Under the pieces are notes generated by a model. That model was not told the DNA's origin and ran no database searches. It was given only the letters and a program-made list of their open reading frames with translations. Positions 1-8,431 of a stretch of DNA of 44,740 nucleotides are shown in pieces. A program made the position numbers and the translations under genes. This DNA comes from Candidatus Sumerlaeota bacterium (GTDB lineage: Bacteria > Sumerlaeota > Sumerlaeia > JADFCT01), in contig JAPLSP010000184.1 of the NCBI GenBank assembly GCA_026398575.1, forward strand, positions 1-44,740, read 5' to 3'. Position 1 is the first letter of the stretch, and every line of letters begins with the position of its first letter.

Positions 1-2036
1 ATGAATTTCTCGGGGCTTATCTCCTTGCCACTCGCATCTTTCCCGCTCGCATCTTTCCCGCTCGCACCTTTGCCGACTCCTTCGGCGCCATCGGAATAGC
101 CGGGCTTGGAGTCGGCGACCGCGCCTTGCAGGTTCACACGCAGCGAGTTCATGACGGGATGATCTTCGCCGCCGACGTTGATCGTGTATTTCGCGGGCGC
201 GCTCGCGATAACCTGTGTGTGGCTGCGTTGAACGAGCGAGCGGTCTTTCTGAACTTCAGACCAGTTGAACGTGACCTCGACGGGCTTGAAGGTTGTGTCG
301 GGCGGCTGGTAGTTTGCCTCCATGCGAACCGCATAAATGCTCGCGCCGGATTTCGAGGCGTCGGGCGAGTTCATCAGGTACTTGACCATCACGCTGCGAT
401 TGCCTTTCGGGATTTCCACCGTTTCATAGTGAATGACGTCCCAAGGCTGCTCCGTGCTCGTGAGCGTCCACGAGACCTTCCAGGTCTTTCCGCCGTCGAG
501 CGAATACGCGAGGTCACAGTGGCTTTTGGGCGCGCGGTTGCAGAAGCGTCCGCCATAGGTCAGCCGCGTGAGATCGCCCGGCGCATCCATGCGATAGATC
601 AGATAAGCGTCTTCTTTGGCGACGGCGGGCCAGACAACGCCCTGATAGCCGATATGCTTCGCGTCGTTTGCGATATTTTTTTCCTCGACGATATGCTCTT
701 TGTATTTCCCTCCCTGCAACTCGGGCCAGAAGACGATGGACTCGGTCTGATCGCCGGCGCCGACGTAGATCGTATTCTTTCCAAGGTTGAGGCGCGGTTG
801 CGTTTTGGCATTGAGCTGCGTCCGCGTTTCGATATCGAGCGACTTCAGTATTGCGTCGGCCGCGGAGGCTTTGCCGAGGAGCTCAACTTTGATGAGCGCT
901 TCGTAGGCGCCATTGACTTCGTGGACAAGGTGGACTTGGGTGGTTATTTCATCGGTTGAGTCCGCTTTCCAAACCTCCTGCCATTTGAGGCCGTTGTTGA
1001 CACTCACTGAAATCCTGGCCGCGTCGTCGGCGGTTTTGAGCACGAAAGCGGCTTTGATGATTTGCGACGCGATGACGTTGCCCGATTGAACTTTGAAAAT
1101 GACCTGGGCCGGAGTGTTGGCTTTATCCGGCTGCAATCCCTTCGGCGCCGCGGGGACGATATGGTCGGCGCTGTGGATGACTTTGCCATAGCCGTCTGCG
1201 GTCAGGGCGGGTTTGAACGACCAGACGCCATTGCCGCGCAGGCCGTATTTGCCCACCATTTCGCAGTCCTTTCCGTTCGGATTGGGAATAAACCACCCGG
1301 CTTCATCGCCCTGCTTTTTATAGGTTCGCGTATATACTTCGCCTTCTTTCAGGTTCAGGATATAGCGATGGCCGAAGTCCCAGTCGTTAAAATACTTGCG
1401 GAATTTGAGGCCGTTCGGGTTGAAGCATCTGGCCTCGTCCTCCAGCGAGCGTTCGCAATCGGCGCCCGTCAGGAATCCGTGCGGGCTGGTCGCGTTCAGG
1501 CAGTGGTATTTGGCGACGTGTCCGCGTTCGGTCTTTCCGCCCGAGGCTTCGCAGGCGCCGTCCTTGCCGATGTCCACGACGCCGGCAATCGTCACGCCGT
1601 CGCACAGCGTATAAAGCGCCGACATCGAATTGTCGTAGATATGCCAGCGGCCATCGTATTCGACTTCGGGCACCGTATGCAGCGAGATGTCCCAGTATTT
1701 GACCTTCAAGCCCATGTTGTGCCAGATCGCGCAATTGATCCCCGCGATAGTGCTGCACATGGTAAAGCCGTAGTCGTTGAACTGGCGGATTGGGTCCGTC
1801 AGCGCCATTCCATGCAGGAGGATGGGCTGGGTCTGCCGGCGCGCGATATGGTTCCAATAAAATACCGCCCAGCATTTTTCCTTCGGCGTGGGCCACTTGG
1901 CCGTGACGCTATGGATCATGCTCGGGAGATCGGAGTAGTCGGGTGACGCGTCGGTCACGACTTTCACGTTGCAGACTTCGGCGCGCGCGGTGGAGGCGAG
2001 GAAAAGCAGAATAAGCGCGCTGAGCGTTGAGTTCAT
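1..2036 (-). CDS. Secreted transglutaminase-like protein with Asp-box region (3' end outside window)
   Basis: The minus frame is open from the ATG at 2036 to the window edge, so the C-terminus is missing. Residues 1-19 form a signal peptide ending A-R-A before E20, so export is expected. The segment around residues 55-140 looks like a transglutaminase-like (papain-fold) domain: C94 in GFTMCSTIAGI, H120 in SLHTVPEVEYDG and D135 in WHIYDNS have the spacing of the Cys-His-Asp triad. Further on, YSLDGGKTWK is an Asp-box typical of sialidase-like beta-propellers. Near the window edge the chain becomes low complexity (SGKDASGKDASGKE), encoded by a 15-bp tandem repeat. Substrate and function are unknown; peptidase or amidase activity on cell-wall or extracellular protein is possible. 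It is last in a long same-strand run, 71 bp after the glycosyltransferase. Confidence 0.72.
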   Translation of the reverse strand, partial: MNSTLSALILLFLASTARAEVCNVKVVTDASPDYSDLPSMIHSVTAKWPTPKEKCWAVFYWNHIARRQTQPILLHGMALTDPIRQFNDYGFTMCSTIAGINCAIWHNMGLKVKYWDISLHTVPEVEYDGRWHIYDNSMSALYTLCDGVTIAGVVDIGKDGACEASGGKTERGHVAKYHCLNATSPHGFLTGADCERSLEDEARCFNPNGLKFRKYFNDWDFGHRYILNLKEGEVYTRTYKKQGDEAGWFIPNPNGKDCEMVGKYGLRGNGVWSFKPALTADGYGKVIHSADHIVPAAPKGLQPDKANTPAQVIFKVQSGNVIASQIIKAAFVLKTADDAARISVSVNNGLKWQEVWKADSTDEITTQVHLVHEVNGAYEALIKVELLGKASAADAILKSLDIETRTQLNAKTQPRLNLGKNTIYVGAGDQTESIVFWPELQGGKYKEHIVEEKNIANDAKHIGYQGVVWPAVAKEDAYLIYRMDAPGDLTRLTYGGRFCNRAPKSHCDLAYSLDGGKTWKVSWTLTSTEQPWDVIHYETVEIPKGNRSVMVKYLMNSPDASKSGASIYAVRMEANYQPPDTTFKPVEVTFNWSEVQKDRSLVQRSHTQVIASAPAKYTINVGGEDHPVMNSLRVNLQGAVADSKPGYSDGAEGVGKGASGKDASGKDASGKEISPEKF
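31..75. repeat. Three 15-bp tandem units inside the secreted protein gene
   Basis: CTCGCATCTTTCCCG occurs at 31-45 and 46-60, and a variant (CTCGCACCTTTGCCG) at 61-75. The unit length is a multiple of three, so in the minus frame it encodes repeated KDASG-type pentapeptides without breaking the frame. The array probably forms a flexible linker whose length can vary by slippage. Confidence 0.85.
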
Positions 2037-2074
2037 GATTTTTATAGGAACCCCCTTATTATTGGATGCATTTC

Positions 2075-2100
2075 TCGGTGCCTCTGTGTCTCTGTGGTGG
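2075..2100. repeat. Short 9-10 bp tandem motif between two genes
   Basis: The gap between the glycosyltransferase and the transglutaminase-like gene contains GCCTCTGTG followed directly by TCTCTGTGG. The unit resembles the one at 39012-39038 (TTCTTTGCG, CTCTTTGCG). Only one arm is visible here, with no inverted partner nearby. Its role is unknown. Confidence 0.5.
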
Positions 2101-2107
2101 ATCTGCA

Positions 2108-3484
2108 TTATATGGCTAATGGTCTATGCTTTGCGCAAAAGATGTCGTAGCATTTCAGCGCTCCGATTGCGAGCAAGCCCCATATAAACGGATGCATCGG
2201 CAGACGGTATCGGTCATATCCCGCCGTGAACGATGTGATGACGATGAAATAGAGAATGGCGGTGATGTAGAGCAGCGCGGCGATCCGGGTTGGTTTGGAG
2301 CGGACTGCGACGTACGCTCCTAAAAGCGGCCCCAGGCAGAAGAGCAAAAATGAAATCGCGCGGACGGAGACATTGAGGAGCAACGGGATGAATGCCTTAC
2401 GGCGCCAAGCTTCGCCGATCTGGACTTTCTCGAATGAATCGTCACGCGTAATCCGCGCCGCCAGTGTTTGCATTGTCGCAGGCGACGTCATGAGATTCAC
2501 CGCGTTGACGGCGTAGAGCTTCAGGGAAGCGAAAGGACGACGGCGGATGAGATTGATCCCGATTTTTCTCAATAATGCGTCCGCCTCGACTTCGGAAAGA
2601 TTCATCTGGCGGCGGATTTCATGCAGGGCCGCGAAGGAGCCCTGGGCGCGAACCTGATATGCGATTTCCTGCGCGCGCGCCAGAGCGGGTTGGGCGGCGT
2701 AGTCCTCCGGCAATGGCGGCGTCAGCAGCGCGATCTGGCTCCACAGGATGTTGGTGCCCTGGGAAGTGTCGAAATCCAGGCATCGCGCCACCGCCCAGTT
2801 TCGAATCAGCCAGGGAACCGTCGGGATGGCGGCTGCGATCATGAACGCCAGGGCCATCTGCGCTGCGCGCCGCCGCGTTACCGGAAGCGCGAAGGCCAAT
2901 GCGGCGCAGCAGACCCAATAAAACTTGAACACCGGCCGCACGAGCATCGAGGCGCCGATCGTCAGGCCATAGAGCGCGAAATTCATCCGCGACGGCCGGG
3001 CCACGGCGCGCGCGCCCGCCCAAAGACTCACCGCCACAAACAGGAGGAACATCGTATCGGTCAAGAGCAGACAGGCATAGAAACTGGCCCAAATATCCAG
3101 GACCGCGAGCCAGAGCGCCAGCCGCGCCGCGCGGGCGCCAAATGCCTCCTGACACGCCAGCGCCGTCAAAAACGCCGTCAGAACGGACAAGACCGCCTGA
3201 ATGCCCGCCACCGTCCAATCGAAGGCCGCGCCATTGAGTCCGATGCGATAGAGGGAGGCCCAAAAAGCTAGATTGATCGGAAGGCGAAACGTGCACGGCG
3301 CCCATTGGCCCGTCACGATGTCCACCACGGCAAACTCGCCGCGATCGCTGAGGTTTTTAGCGAGCACCTTGTAGTAAGCCGTATCTATCTCGTTGACGGG
3401 ACCGATCCATGCCAAGAGCGCCAAACGAAGCAACAATCCTGCGCTGAGCGCAATGAGCCAATAACGCAAACTGATTCGCTCCAT
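2108..3484 (-). CDS. ArnT/PMT-like membrane glycosyltransferase (GT39 type)
   Basis: This 458-residue polytopic membrane protein begins with a TM segment, followed by the acidic loop GPVNEIDTAYYKVLAKNL. That loop matches the first periplasmic loop of dolichyl/undecaprenyl-phosphate-sugar transferases of the PMT/ArnT class, where an Asp near this position is catalytic. Roughly ten to twelve hydrophobic segments follow. The family moves sugars from a lipid-phosphate carrier to lipid A, protein or glycan on the outer face of the inner membrane. Acceptor and donor cannot be told here. It lies between an exported oxidoreductase and a secreted protein on the same strand, and a heptamer array fills the gap upstream of its start. 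Confidence 0.75.
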   Translation of the reverse strand: MERISLRYWLIALSAGLLLRLALLAWIGPVNEIDTAYYKVLAKNLSDRGEFAVVDIVTGQWAPCTFRLPINLAFWASLYRIGLNGAAFDWTVAGIQAVLSVLTAFLTALACQEAFGARAARLALWLAVLDIWASFYACLLLTDTMFLLFVAVSLWAGARAVARPSRMNFALYGLTIGASMLVRPVFKFYWVCCAALAFALPVTRRRAAQMALAFMIAAAIPTVPWLIRNWAVARCLDFDTSQGTNILWSQIALLTPPLPEDYAAQPALARAQEIAYQVRAQGSFAALHEIRRQMNLSEVEADALLRKIGINLIRRRPFASLKLYAVNAVNLMTSPATMQTLAARITRDDSFEKVQIGEAWRRKAFIPLLLNVSVRAISFLLFCLGPLLGAYVAVRSKPTRIAALLYITAILYFIVITSFTAGYDRYRLPMHPFIWGLLAIGALKCYDIFCAKHRPLAI

Positions 3485-3521
3485 GCCGTATGCTTTCTTT
3501 TCAAGAAGGGAGGCTCAATCC

Positions 3522-3584
3522 GCAATCCGAAAACTGAAAACCGAAAACTGAGAACCGAGAACTGAAAACCGAAAACCGAAAACC
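3522..3584. repeat. Heptanucleotide tandem array (GAAAACC type)
   Basis: Nine contiguous 7-bp units: GCAATCC, GAAAACT, GAAAACC, GAAAACT, GAGAACC, GAGAACT, then GAAAACC three times. The array ends one base before the stop codon of the Gfo/Idh gene (3586) and fills most of the gap to the glycosyltransferase start (3484). Units are contiguous without spacers, so it is not CRISPR. Heptanucleotide STRR repeats are known from filamentous cyanobacteria and are the closest precedent. Confidence 0.9.
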
Positions 3585-3585
3585 C

Positions 3586-4806
3586 CTACAGGACCCACGG
3601 CGAGCGCTTGGGGCGATCGAGCCAGCGCGCGGCTTCGGGATCGCCGACGATCTCCTCTTTGTCCGGGTCATATTTGATCGGGCGATTCAGCCAATAGGCG
3701 ATGTTGCCCAGGTGGCAGACCGTCGTGGCGCGGTGCGCGTATTCGATGTCGCGGAAAGCCCGCTGCCGCGTCTTGACGCTGGCAAGGAAATCGCCGAAGA
3801 TGCCCCCGGCGCCCTTATAGCCTTCGATGTCCACCGGTCCGGGCAGCGCGGGCAGACGCGTGGTTTTGCGCGAGAGCTCACCTTCGGTTCCAATGTAAGT
3901 GATGTCGTCGGTCCCGCCGTGATAGAGCTTCAGTCCGCTGGCATAGCGATAGGTGAGATACTTGACGTCCTTGCCATCCGGCGGAATGATCTCGACCGGA
4001 CCGGTCTTGTGCACGCCAATCGCAAACGTGGCGGCGCCGAAGCGGTGTGCGCCCCAGTCCGTCATGCCGCCGCCCGAATAATCGCGGAAAGGACGGAAGC
4101 CGCCGTGCGCCAATTGGTCGTGATACGGCCTCCACGGCGCCGGCCCGAGCCATAGGTCCCAGTCAAAGCCCTTGGGGACTTCCTGCGCGGGAAGGAAGCA
4201 TTCGCCCGACGGCCCGCCGCACGCCACGTATGCTTCCTTGATTTCGCCCAGCGCGCCGCCGCGCACCAGCCGGGGCCAGGGGCCATAGTCGCCGAGCACG
4301 CGCTGGCTGCCGCCGGAAAAAACGCGGGCATAGCGCCGGACCGCGTCGGCCATGGCGCGCCCTTCGCCGATGGTGAGGCATTCGGGCTTTTCGCAATAGA
4401 CGTCCTTGCCGCTCCGGCAGGCCGCGATTGTGATGAGGGCGTGCCAGTGATCCGGCGTGCCAATCAAAACGGCGTCAATATCGTCGCGCGCGAGCACTTC
4501 GCGGAAGTCGGTATGGAGGGCGCAGTCCTTGTTCCCGTATTTCTGGTCCACATAGTCCTTGGCCCGCTCGCGATGATCAAGCGCCGTATCGCACACGGCC
4601 ACCATCTGCACCTGGCCGAAGCCAACGAATCCTTTCATGTCGCCGGTGCCCTGTCCGCCGCAGCCAATGGTCCCCATGACAATGCGTTCGCTCGCCGGCG
4701 CCCTGTCATTGGCGCCCAGGGCCGAAGACGTGATGACATACGGCGCAGCAATCCCGATTCCCGCTGCCTTCAGAAACTGCCGGCGGTTGACGGATGATTT
4801 TTTCAT
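3586..4806 (-). CDS. TAT-exported Gfo/Idh/MocA family oxidoreductase
   Basis: 406 residues. The N-terminus NRRQFLKAAGIGIAAP is a twin-arginine signal, so the folded, NAD(P)-loaded enzyme is expected in the periplasm. The Rossmann motif GTIGCGGQGTGD follows at about residues 44-55. The family EKP motif is present as VYCEKPECLT, carrying the conserved Lys. The C-terminal half contains GGGMTDWGAHRFG, a pattern usual in the TAT-exported members common in Planctomycetota and related phyla. These enzymes oxidise or epimerise sugars and inositols; the substrate cannot be predicted. It follows the Septu genes by 51 bp on the same strand, but its job is probably unrelated to defence. Confidence 0.9.
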   Translation of the reverse strand: MKKSSVNRRQFLKAAGIGIAAPYVITSSALGANDRAPASERIVMGTIGCGGQGTGDMKGFVGFGQVQMVAVCDTALDHRERAKDYVDQKYGNKDCALHTDFREVLARDDIDAVLIGTPDHWHALITIAACRSGKDVYCEKPECLTIGEGRAMADAVRRYARVFSGGSQRVLGDYGPWPRLVRGGALGEIKEAYVACGGPSGECFLPAQEVPKGFDWDLWLGPAPWRPYHDQLAHGGFRPFRDYSGGGMTDWGAHRFGAATFAIGVHKTGPVEIIPPDGKDVKYLTYRYASGLKLYHGGTDDITYIGTEGELSRKTTRLPALPGPVDIEGYKGAGGIFGDFLASVKTRQRAFRDIEYAHRATTVCHLGNIAYWLNRPIKYDPDKEEIVGDPEAARWLDRPKRSPWVL

Positions 4807-4857
4807 GTGGTTCTCCTTGTCGGACGGAAGAATTCGTTTTTAAAACGGCGAGAACAG

Positions 4858-5505
4858 TTACGCAAGCGCACGCGCAAATGCCGCATACTCCGCGTCATCT
4901 TGAACGGCCATTTGCATAATAGAGCGAGCGTCAGGTTCTGATTTTGCAAACTTGATGATGACCACAAGTTTTCCTATCGCTTCTGATCTGTATTTCCGCA
5001 GGTCACTGCGCTCCATTAGCTTAAGAACTCTGACTGTAGTCTCTCCCTGTATTGTTCTTGCGCCAATGACTGCCTCGTGTGTGAGTCTGTCATACTTAAA
5101 TTCCAAATGCGCCTGTGGATCGTCCTTACAGGGATTCAGCAACGGCCCGCCTTCTTTACTTGATGGGAAATGATCGCCTTTGCATTCAGCGCTGTTACAA
5201 ATTTCGCACGACAGAATCAAATTGTCCCAATCGAATGTGAGATTCTCATACCTGCTTTTGGGCTTGAAATGGTCTATTCTGGGAAAGTGACTAACGCCGA
5301 GTTTGCTTTCGCAATACGCGCATTTGTTCTTGAACATGGTTCCAAGACACGCGCGTATTGAAGGATGATTGTATTTGCTTTGCACTTTCCTGAAGTCATT
5401 TGAATTTATGCCATACTGCCTTCGTGCTGCTTTAAGCTCGCGCAGCCATTTTGCCCGATTTTTCGAAAGAGCAGTCGGCGGACTGGAGCGCTGGATCTTT
5501 ATCAT
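4858..5505 (-). CDS. ptuB: Septu-type HNH nuclease PtuB
   Basis: 215 residues. A zinc-supported HNH fold is clear: C62-x2-C65 (NKCAYCESK), D78-H79 in RIDHFKPKSRY, D94-N95 in WDNL, and C100-x2-C103 followed by N104 (SCEICNS). The opening MIKIQRSSPP and overall length fit TIGR02646-type proteins, the PtuB effector of Septu and of retron Ec78/Eco7. The start overlaps the end of the ATPase gene by ATGA (5502-5505), implying translational coupling. In known systems PtuB is held by PtuA and acts on nucleic acid once released or activated; the retron-associated version attacks host tRNA. No reverse transcriptase or msr/msd region was seen, so this looks like a plain two-gene Septu. Confidence 0.85.
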   Translation of the reverse strand: MIKIQRSSPPTALSKNRAKWLRELKAARRQYGINSNDFRKVQSKYNHPSIRACLGTMFKNKCAYCESKLGVSHFPRIDHFKPKSRYENLTFDWDNLILSCEICNSAECKGDHFPSSKEGGPLLNPCKDDPQAHLEFKYDRLTHEAVIGARTIQGETTVRVLKLMERSDLRKYRSEAIGKLVVIIKFAKSEPDARSIMQMAVQDDAEYAAFARALA

Positions 5506-6851
5506 GGCAAATGCTTCTCCAAGAAGTCTTCAATCCGGGATTGAAGACTGCCGGGCTCTGGCGGTCCGCCAAAAGGTCTGGCGCGCGCGATGAAATTTCT
5601 CAATTGTTGGTACTCCCTGCTTTCAGCGCGGTTTCGTTTTTCGCCTTTTATAAGCAGCTCATCATAACGATCAATTTTCTCCTGCGTTTCCGGAGCAAAT
5701 GATGACATTGGCTTATATTTCGGCGATACCAAAGAGAAAGCTCTGCTGGCGAGTACACGCTCGATATTCATCGAGCTCAATCCTTCGATTTTCTCATAAT
5801 TCGCTTTCCCATTTTCCATAAAGAAGCGATAGGTCAACGCCTTTTCGCCGGCCCCCGCGGCAATGAATGGACTATGTGTGGCTACTATGAATTGAATTTT
5901 GGGGAAAACTTCCTGCAGTTTGGCGGCGATATCCCATTGCCATGTTGGGTGCAAATGAATATCCAATTCATCAATGATAACCACGCCTTCTTCCTTTAAT
6001 GGGTCTTTACTTTTGGGAAAACTCGCAATGAGCCGTCCGATTAAATCACCGGCCAATGCAAGAACGCTCCGGTAACCGTCGCTCATCGAGATTGTGGGAA
6101 CTTTGCGGCCATTGGCATTGAAAAGAATGCGTCCCTCAGAGGTGATGGAATCGAATGTAATCCCGGCTGGCAGAATCGCATTGATTGCCTTCACAACCAT
6201 CGCTAACTGCCTTTTTGCCTTCTGGTCCTTTTCTTTTTGATAGTGGTAATCCAGGAAAACCATCCATTGTTCACCCGATGTGAGCGATTGGTCTTCATTG
6301 AATTGCGTGAAGAAATTTGTGTATCGGACTTGATCTTCCCAAGAAGGAACAAGGATTTGCGGGGAGCGCGATAATCTTCGGAATGCCCCATAGCCAGCAG
6401 CAAACCAACCTCGTCCTTTGGACGAAAAAGCATTCTGTCTAAGCCATGATAAATTCCGGGACGGGCTTTCCACAATTGCGGGCTGAGAATATTCGCGGTT
6501 GTTGATCGTCGTTTTACCGGAACCGGTCACATGATATGAATATGCGAAGCGATGCCGCACTTTCTGTTTCCCAAATTTCCCTGGGTCATTCGGTCCCTTT
6601 TGAATCGTTGCGCTGATTTTGCCTCTTGCATTTCCGTTGTCTCGTAGCCAGCCGTGAGGGGTGAACTTGAGCTGAGGAACTCCTTCCGGCCCTATCAGCA
6701 GCAAAGCAAGAGCCTGAAGCGCTGTGCTTTTTCCGCATCCATTCTCGCCCAAAAAAGTAATCCAGTGAGGAATGTCGCCTGATTGAGTGAAGGGAATGTC
6801 GAAGCTTTCGAAGCATTTGACATTCTCAATTTTGAAATCTGATACGTACAT
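5502..6851 (-). CDS. ptuA: Septu-type AAA/ABC ATPase PtuA
   Basis: About 449 residues. Walker A is GENGCGKST near residue 37. The ABC-like signature region has ISMSDGYRSVLALAGD. Walker B is VVIIDELDIHLHP, with the switch VATHSPFIAAGAGE after it. This is the AAA15/AAA21 RecF/OLD-like layout of PtuA. The ATG at 6851 is preferred because AAGG lies 9 bases before it; the in-frame ATG at 6860 abuts that motif with no spacing. PtuA forms the ATP-dependent sensor and scaffold for PtuB. The gene follows glyQS by about 50 bp with no obvious terminator, so read-through from the housekeeping operon is likely. The C-terminal tail of charged helices after residue 380 may bind PtuB. Confidence 0.85.
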   Translation of the reverse strand: MYVSDFKIENVKCFESFDIPFTQSGDIPHWITFLGENGCGKSTALQALALLLIGPEGVPQLKFTPHGWLRDNGNARGKISATIQKGPNDPGKFGKQKVRHRFAYSYHVTGSGKTTINNREYSQPAIVESPSRNLSWLRQNAFSSKGRGWFAAGYGAFRRLSRSPQILVPSWEDQVRYTNFFTQFNEDQSLTSGEQWMVFLDYHYQKEKDQKAKRQLAMVVKAINAILPAGITFDSITSEGRILFNANGRKVPTISMSDGYRSVLALAGDLIGRLIASFPKSKDPLKEEGVVIIDELDIHLHPTWQWDIAAKLQEVFPKIQFIVATHSPFIAAGAGEKALTYRFFMENGKANYEKIEGLSSMNIERVLASRAFSLVSPKYKPMSSFAPETQEKIDRYDELLIKGEKRNRAESREYQQLRNFIARARPFGGPPEPGSLQSRIEDFLEKHLP

Positions 6852-6904
6852 GGCTATCATCCTTATTCACAATCGCTCTGCCGTTTCGCTTCTTAGCGCA
6901 TTAT

Positions 6905-8416
6905 TCATTCAAGCATCAAATGATCCTGCAAGTATCCGGTCAGGCTGTCAATCGCAATGCGGTCCTGGGCCATGGTGTCGCGTTCGCGGACGGTGACTTT
7001 GCCGTCGGTCAGGCTTTCGACGTCTATCGTCACACAGTAGGGCGTGCCGATTTCGTCCTGACGGCGGTAGAGTTTGCCGATGGCGGCCGTATCGTCATAG
7101 ACCGCGTAGAACTTGCGCTTGCACGTCAGCGTCAGCTTCGTCGCCAGTTCGACGATCTCCGGGCGGTTCTTCAGCAGCGGCAGGACGGCCACCTTGATCG
7201 GCGCCAGGGCGTGATGCAGTTTCAGGACGACGCGCTCGCGGCCCTCGACTTGTTCGCTGTGATAGGCGTCGCACAAAAACGCCAGCGCCGAGCGGTCCAC
7301 GCCCGCCGACGGTTCGATGACGTAGGGGAGATACTTTTCGTTGAGATAGGGATCGAAGTAAGCACAGTCCTTGCCCGAATGCTGCTGGTGCTGCTTCAAA
7401 TCGAAGTCCGTGCGATTGGCGATGCCTTCGAGTTCCTGCCAGCCGATGGGGAATTTGTATTCCACGTCCGAGCAGCCTTTGGCGTAGTGCGCCAGTTCGT
7501 CTTTGGCGTGCGGGCGCAGGCGCAGGTTCTCCTGGCGCATGCCGTAGCGCAGGTACCAGTTGAAGCGCTCGGCGAGCCAGTATTCGTGCCATTCGACGTC
7601 CGTGCGCTCGCCCGGCTGGCATTTTTCGGGCGGCTTGCAGAAGAACTCGACCTCCATCTGCTCGAACTCGCGCGTGCGGAAGATGAAGTTGCGCGGCGTG
7701 ATTTCGTTGCGAAACGACTTGCCGATCTGCGCGATGCCAAAGGGCAGTTTGCGGCGCATCGAGGTCATGACGTTTTGGAAATTGACGAAAATGCCCTGCG
7801 CGGTCTCCGGGCGCAGGAAGACTTCGCTCGCTTCGTCAGCGACCGGCCCGATGAAGGTGCGGAACATCAGATTGAACTGCCGCGGATCGGTCAGCGAATT
7901 GGCCGTGCCGCATGAGGGGCAGTTCTTGGGATAGGCGGGCTTGAGCGTATGCGGCGCCCCGGCGAAGTACTCGTCGAACGCGCGCTTGTTTTTCTTCACC
8001 GCCTTCTCGACGGCCTCTTCCCACGTCTCGGCGTTGATCTCGATGTCCGGATCGTGCTCGGCGCCGTCCTTGACGAAGAGGATGCGGAAGCGCCCCATGT
8101 TGTCGGCGCGGAAGCGTTTCTTGCACTGGCGGCAGTCCATGAGCGGGTCCGAAAAATTCTGAACATGCCCTGAAGCGACCCACGTCTCGCGGTTCATCAG
8201 AATCGCCGCGTCCAGCCCTTCGATGTCGTTGCGCTCATAAATCATCGCGCGCCACCAGGCGTTCTTGACGTTTTTCTTCAGCTCGGCGCCGATGGGCCCA
8301 TAGTCAAACGTCCCGCCAAGCCCGTTATAAATCTCGCTGCCAGGGAAGATCACCCCCCGCCGCTTGCACAGACTCACGATCGTGTCCATTGTCAATGCTT
8401 GTTCGCCCATGCTCAT
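6905..8416 (-). CDS. glyQS: Glycyl-tRNA synthetase (alpha2 type)
   Basis: 503 residues, class II aminoacyl-tRNA synthetase charging tRNA-Gly in the cytoplasm. The N-terminus MDTIVSLCKRRGVIFPGSEI and the block NGLGGTFDYGPIGAELKKN are hallmarks of the dimeric type. Motif 2 is FRNEITPRNFIFRTREFEQMEVEFF, and motif 3 lies around EPSAGVDRSALAFL. The C-terminal anticodon-binding domain (LAPIKVAVLPLL) ends the protein. A Cys pair set (DCRQCKKR, NCPSCGTAN) suggests the zinc-bearing insertion seen in many bacterial homologues. The SD AAAGGAG sits 5 bases before the ATG at 8416. It is flanked on both sides by ATPase/nuclease pairs in the same direction. Confidence 0.97.
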   Translation of the reverse strand: MSMGEQALTMDTIVSLCKRRGVIFPGSEIYNGLGGTFDYGPIGAELKKNVKNAWWRAMIYERNDIEGLDAAILMNRETWVASGHVQNFSDPLMDCRQCKKRFRADNMGRFRILFVKDGAEHDPDIEINAETWEEAVEKAVKKNKRAFDEYFAGAPHTLKPAYPKNCPSCGTANSLTDPRQFNLMFRTFIGPVADEASEVFLRPETAQGIFVNFQNVMTSMRRKLPFGIAQIGKSFRNEITPRNFIFRTREFEQMEVEFFCKPPEKCQPGERTDVEWHEYWLAERFNWYLRYGMRQENLRLRPHAKDELAHYAKGCSDVEYKFPIGWQELEGIANRTDFDLKQHQQHSGKDCAYFDPYLNEKYLPYVIEPSAGVDRSALAFLCDAYHSEQVEGRERVVLKLHHALAPIKVAVLPLLKNRPEIVELATKLTLTCKRKFYAVYDDTAAIGKLYRRQDEIGTPYCVTIDVESLTDGKVTVRERDTMAQDRIAIDSLTGYLQDHLMLE

Positions 8417-8431
8417 TTATTCTCCTTTGAT

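Noticed and set aside
126..959. Long plus-strand reading frame (277 residues)
   Set aside because: It mirrors the codon register of the minus-strand transglutaminase-like gene, starts with TTG and shows no family resemblance.
4858..6851. Retron with PtuAB effector
   Set aside because: No reverse transcriptase frame or msr/msd structure was found on either side.
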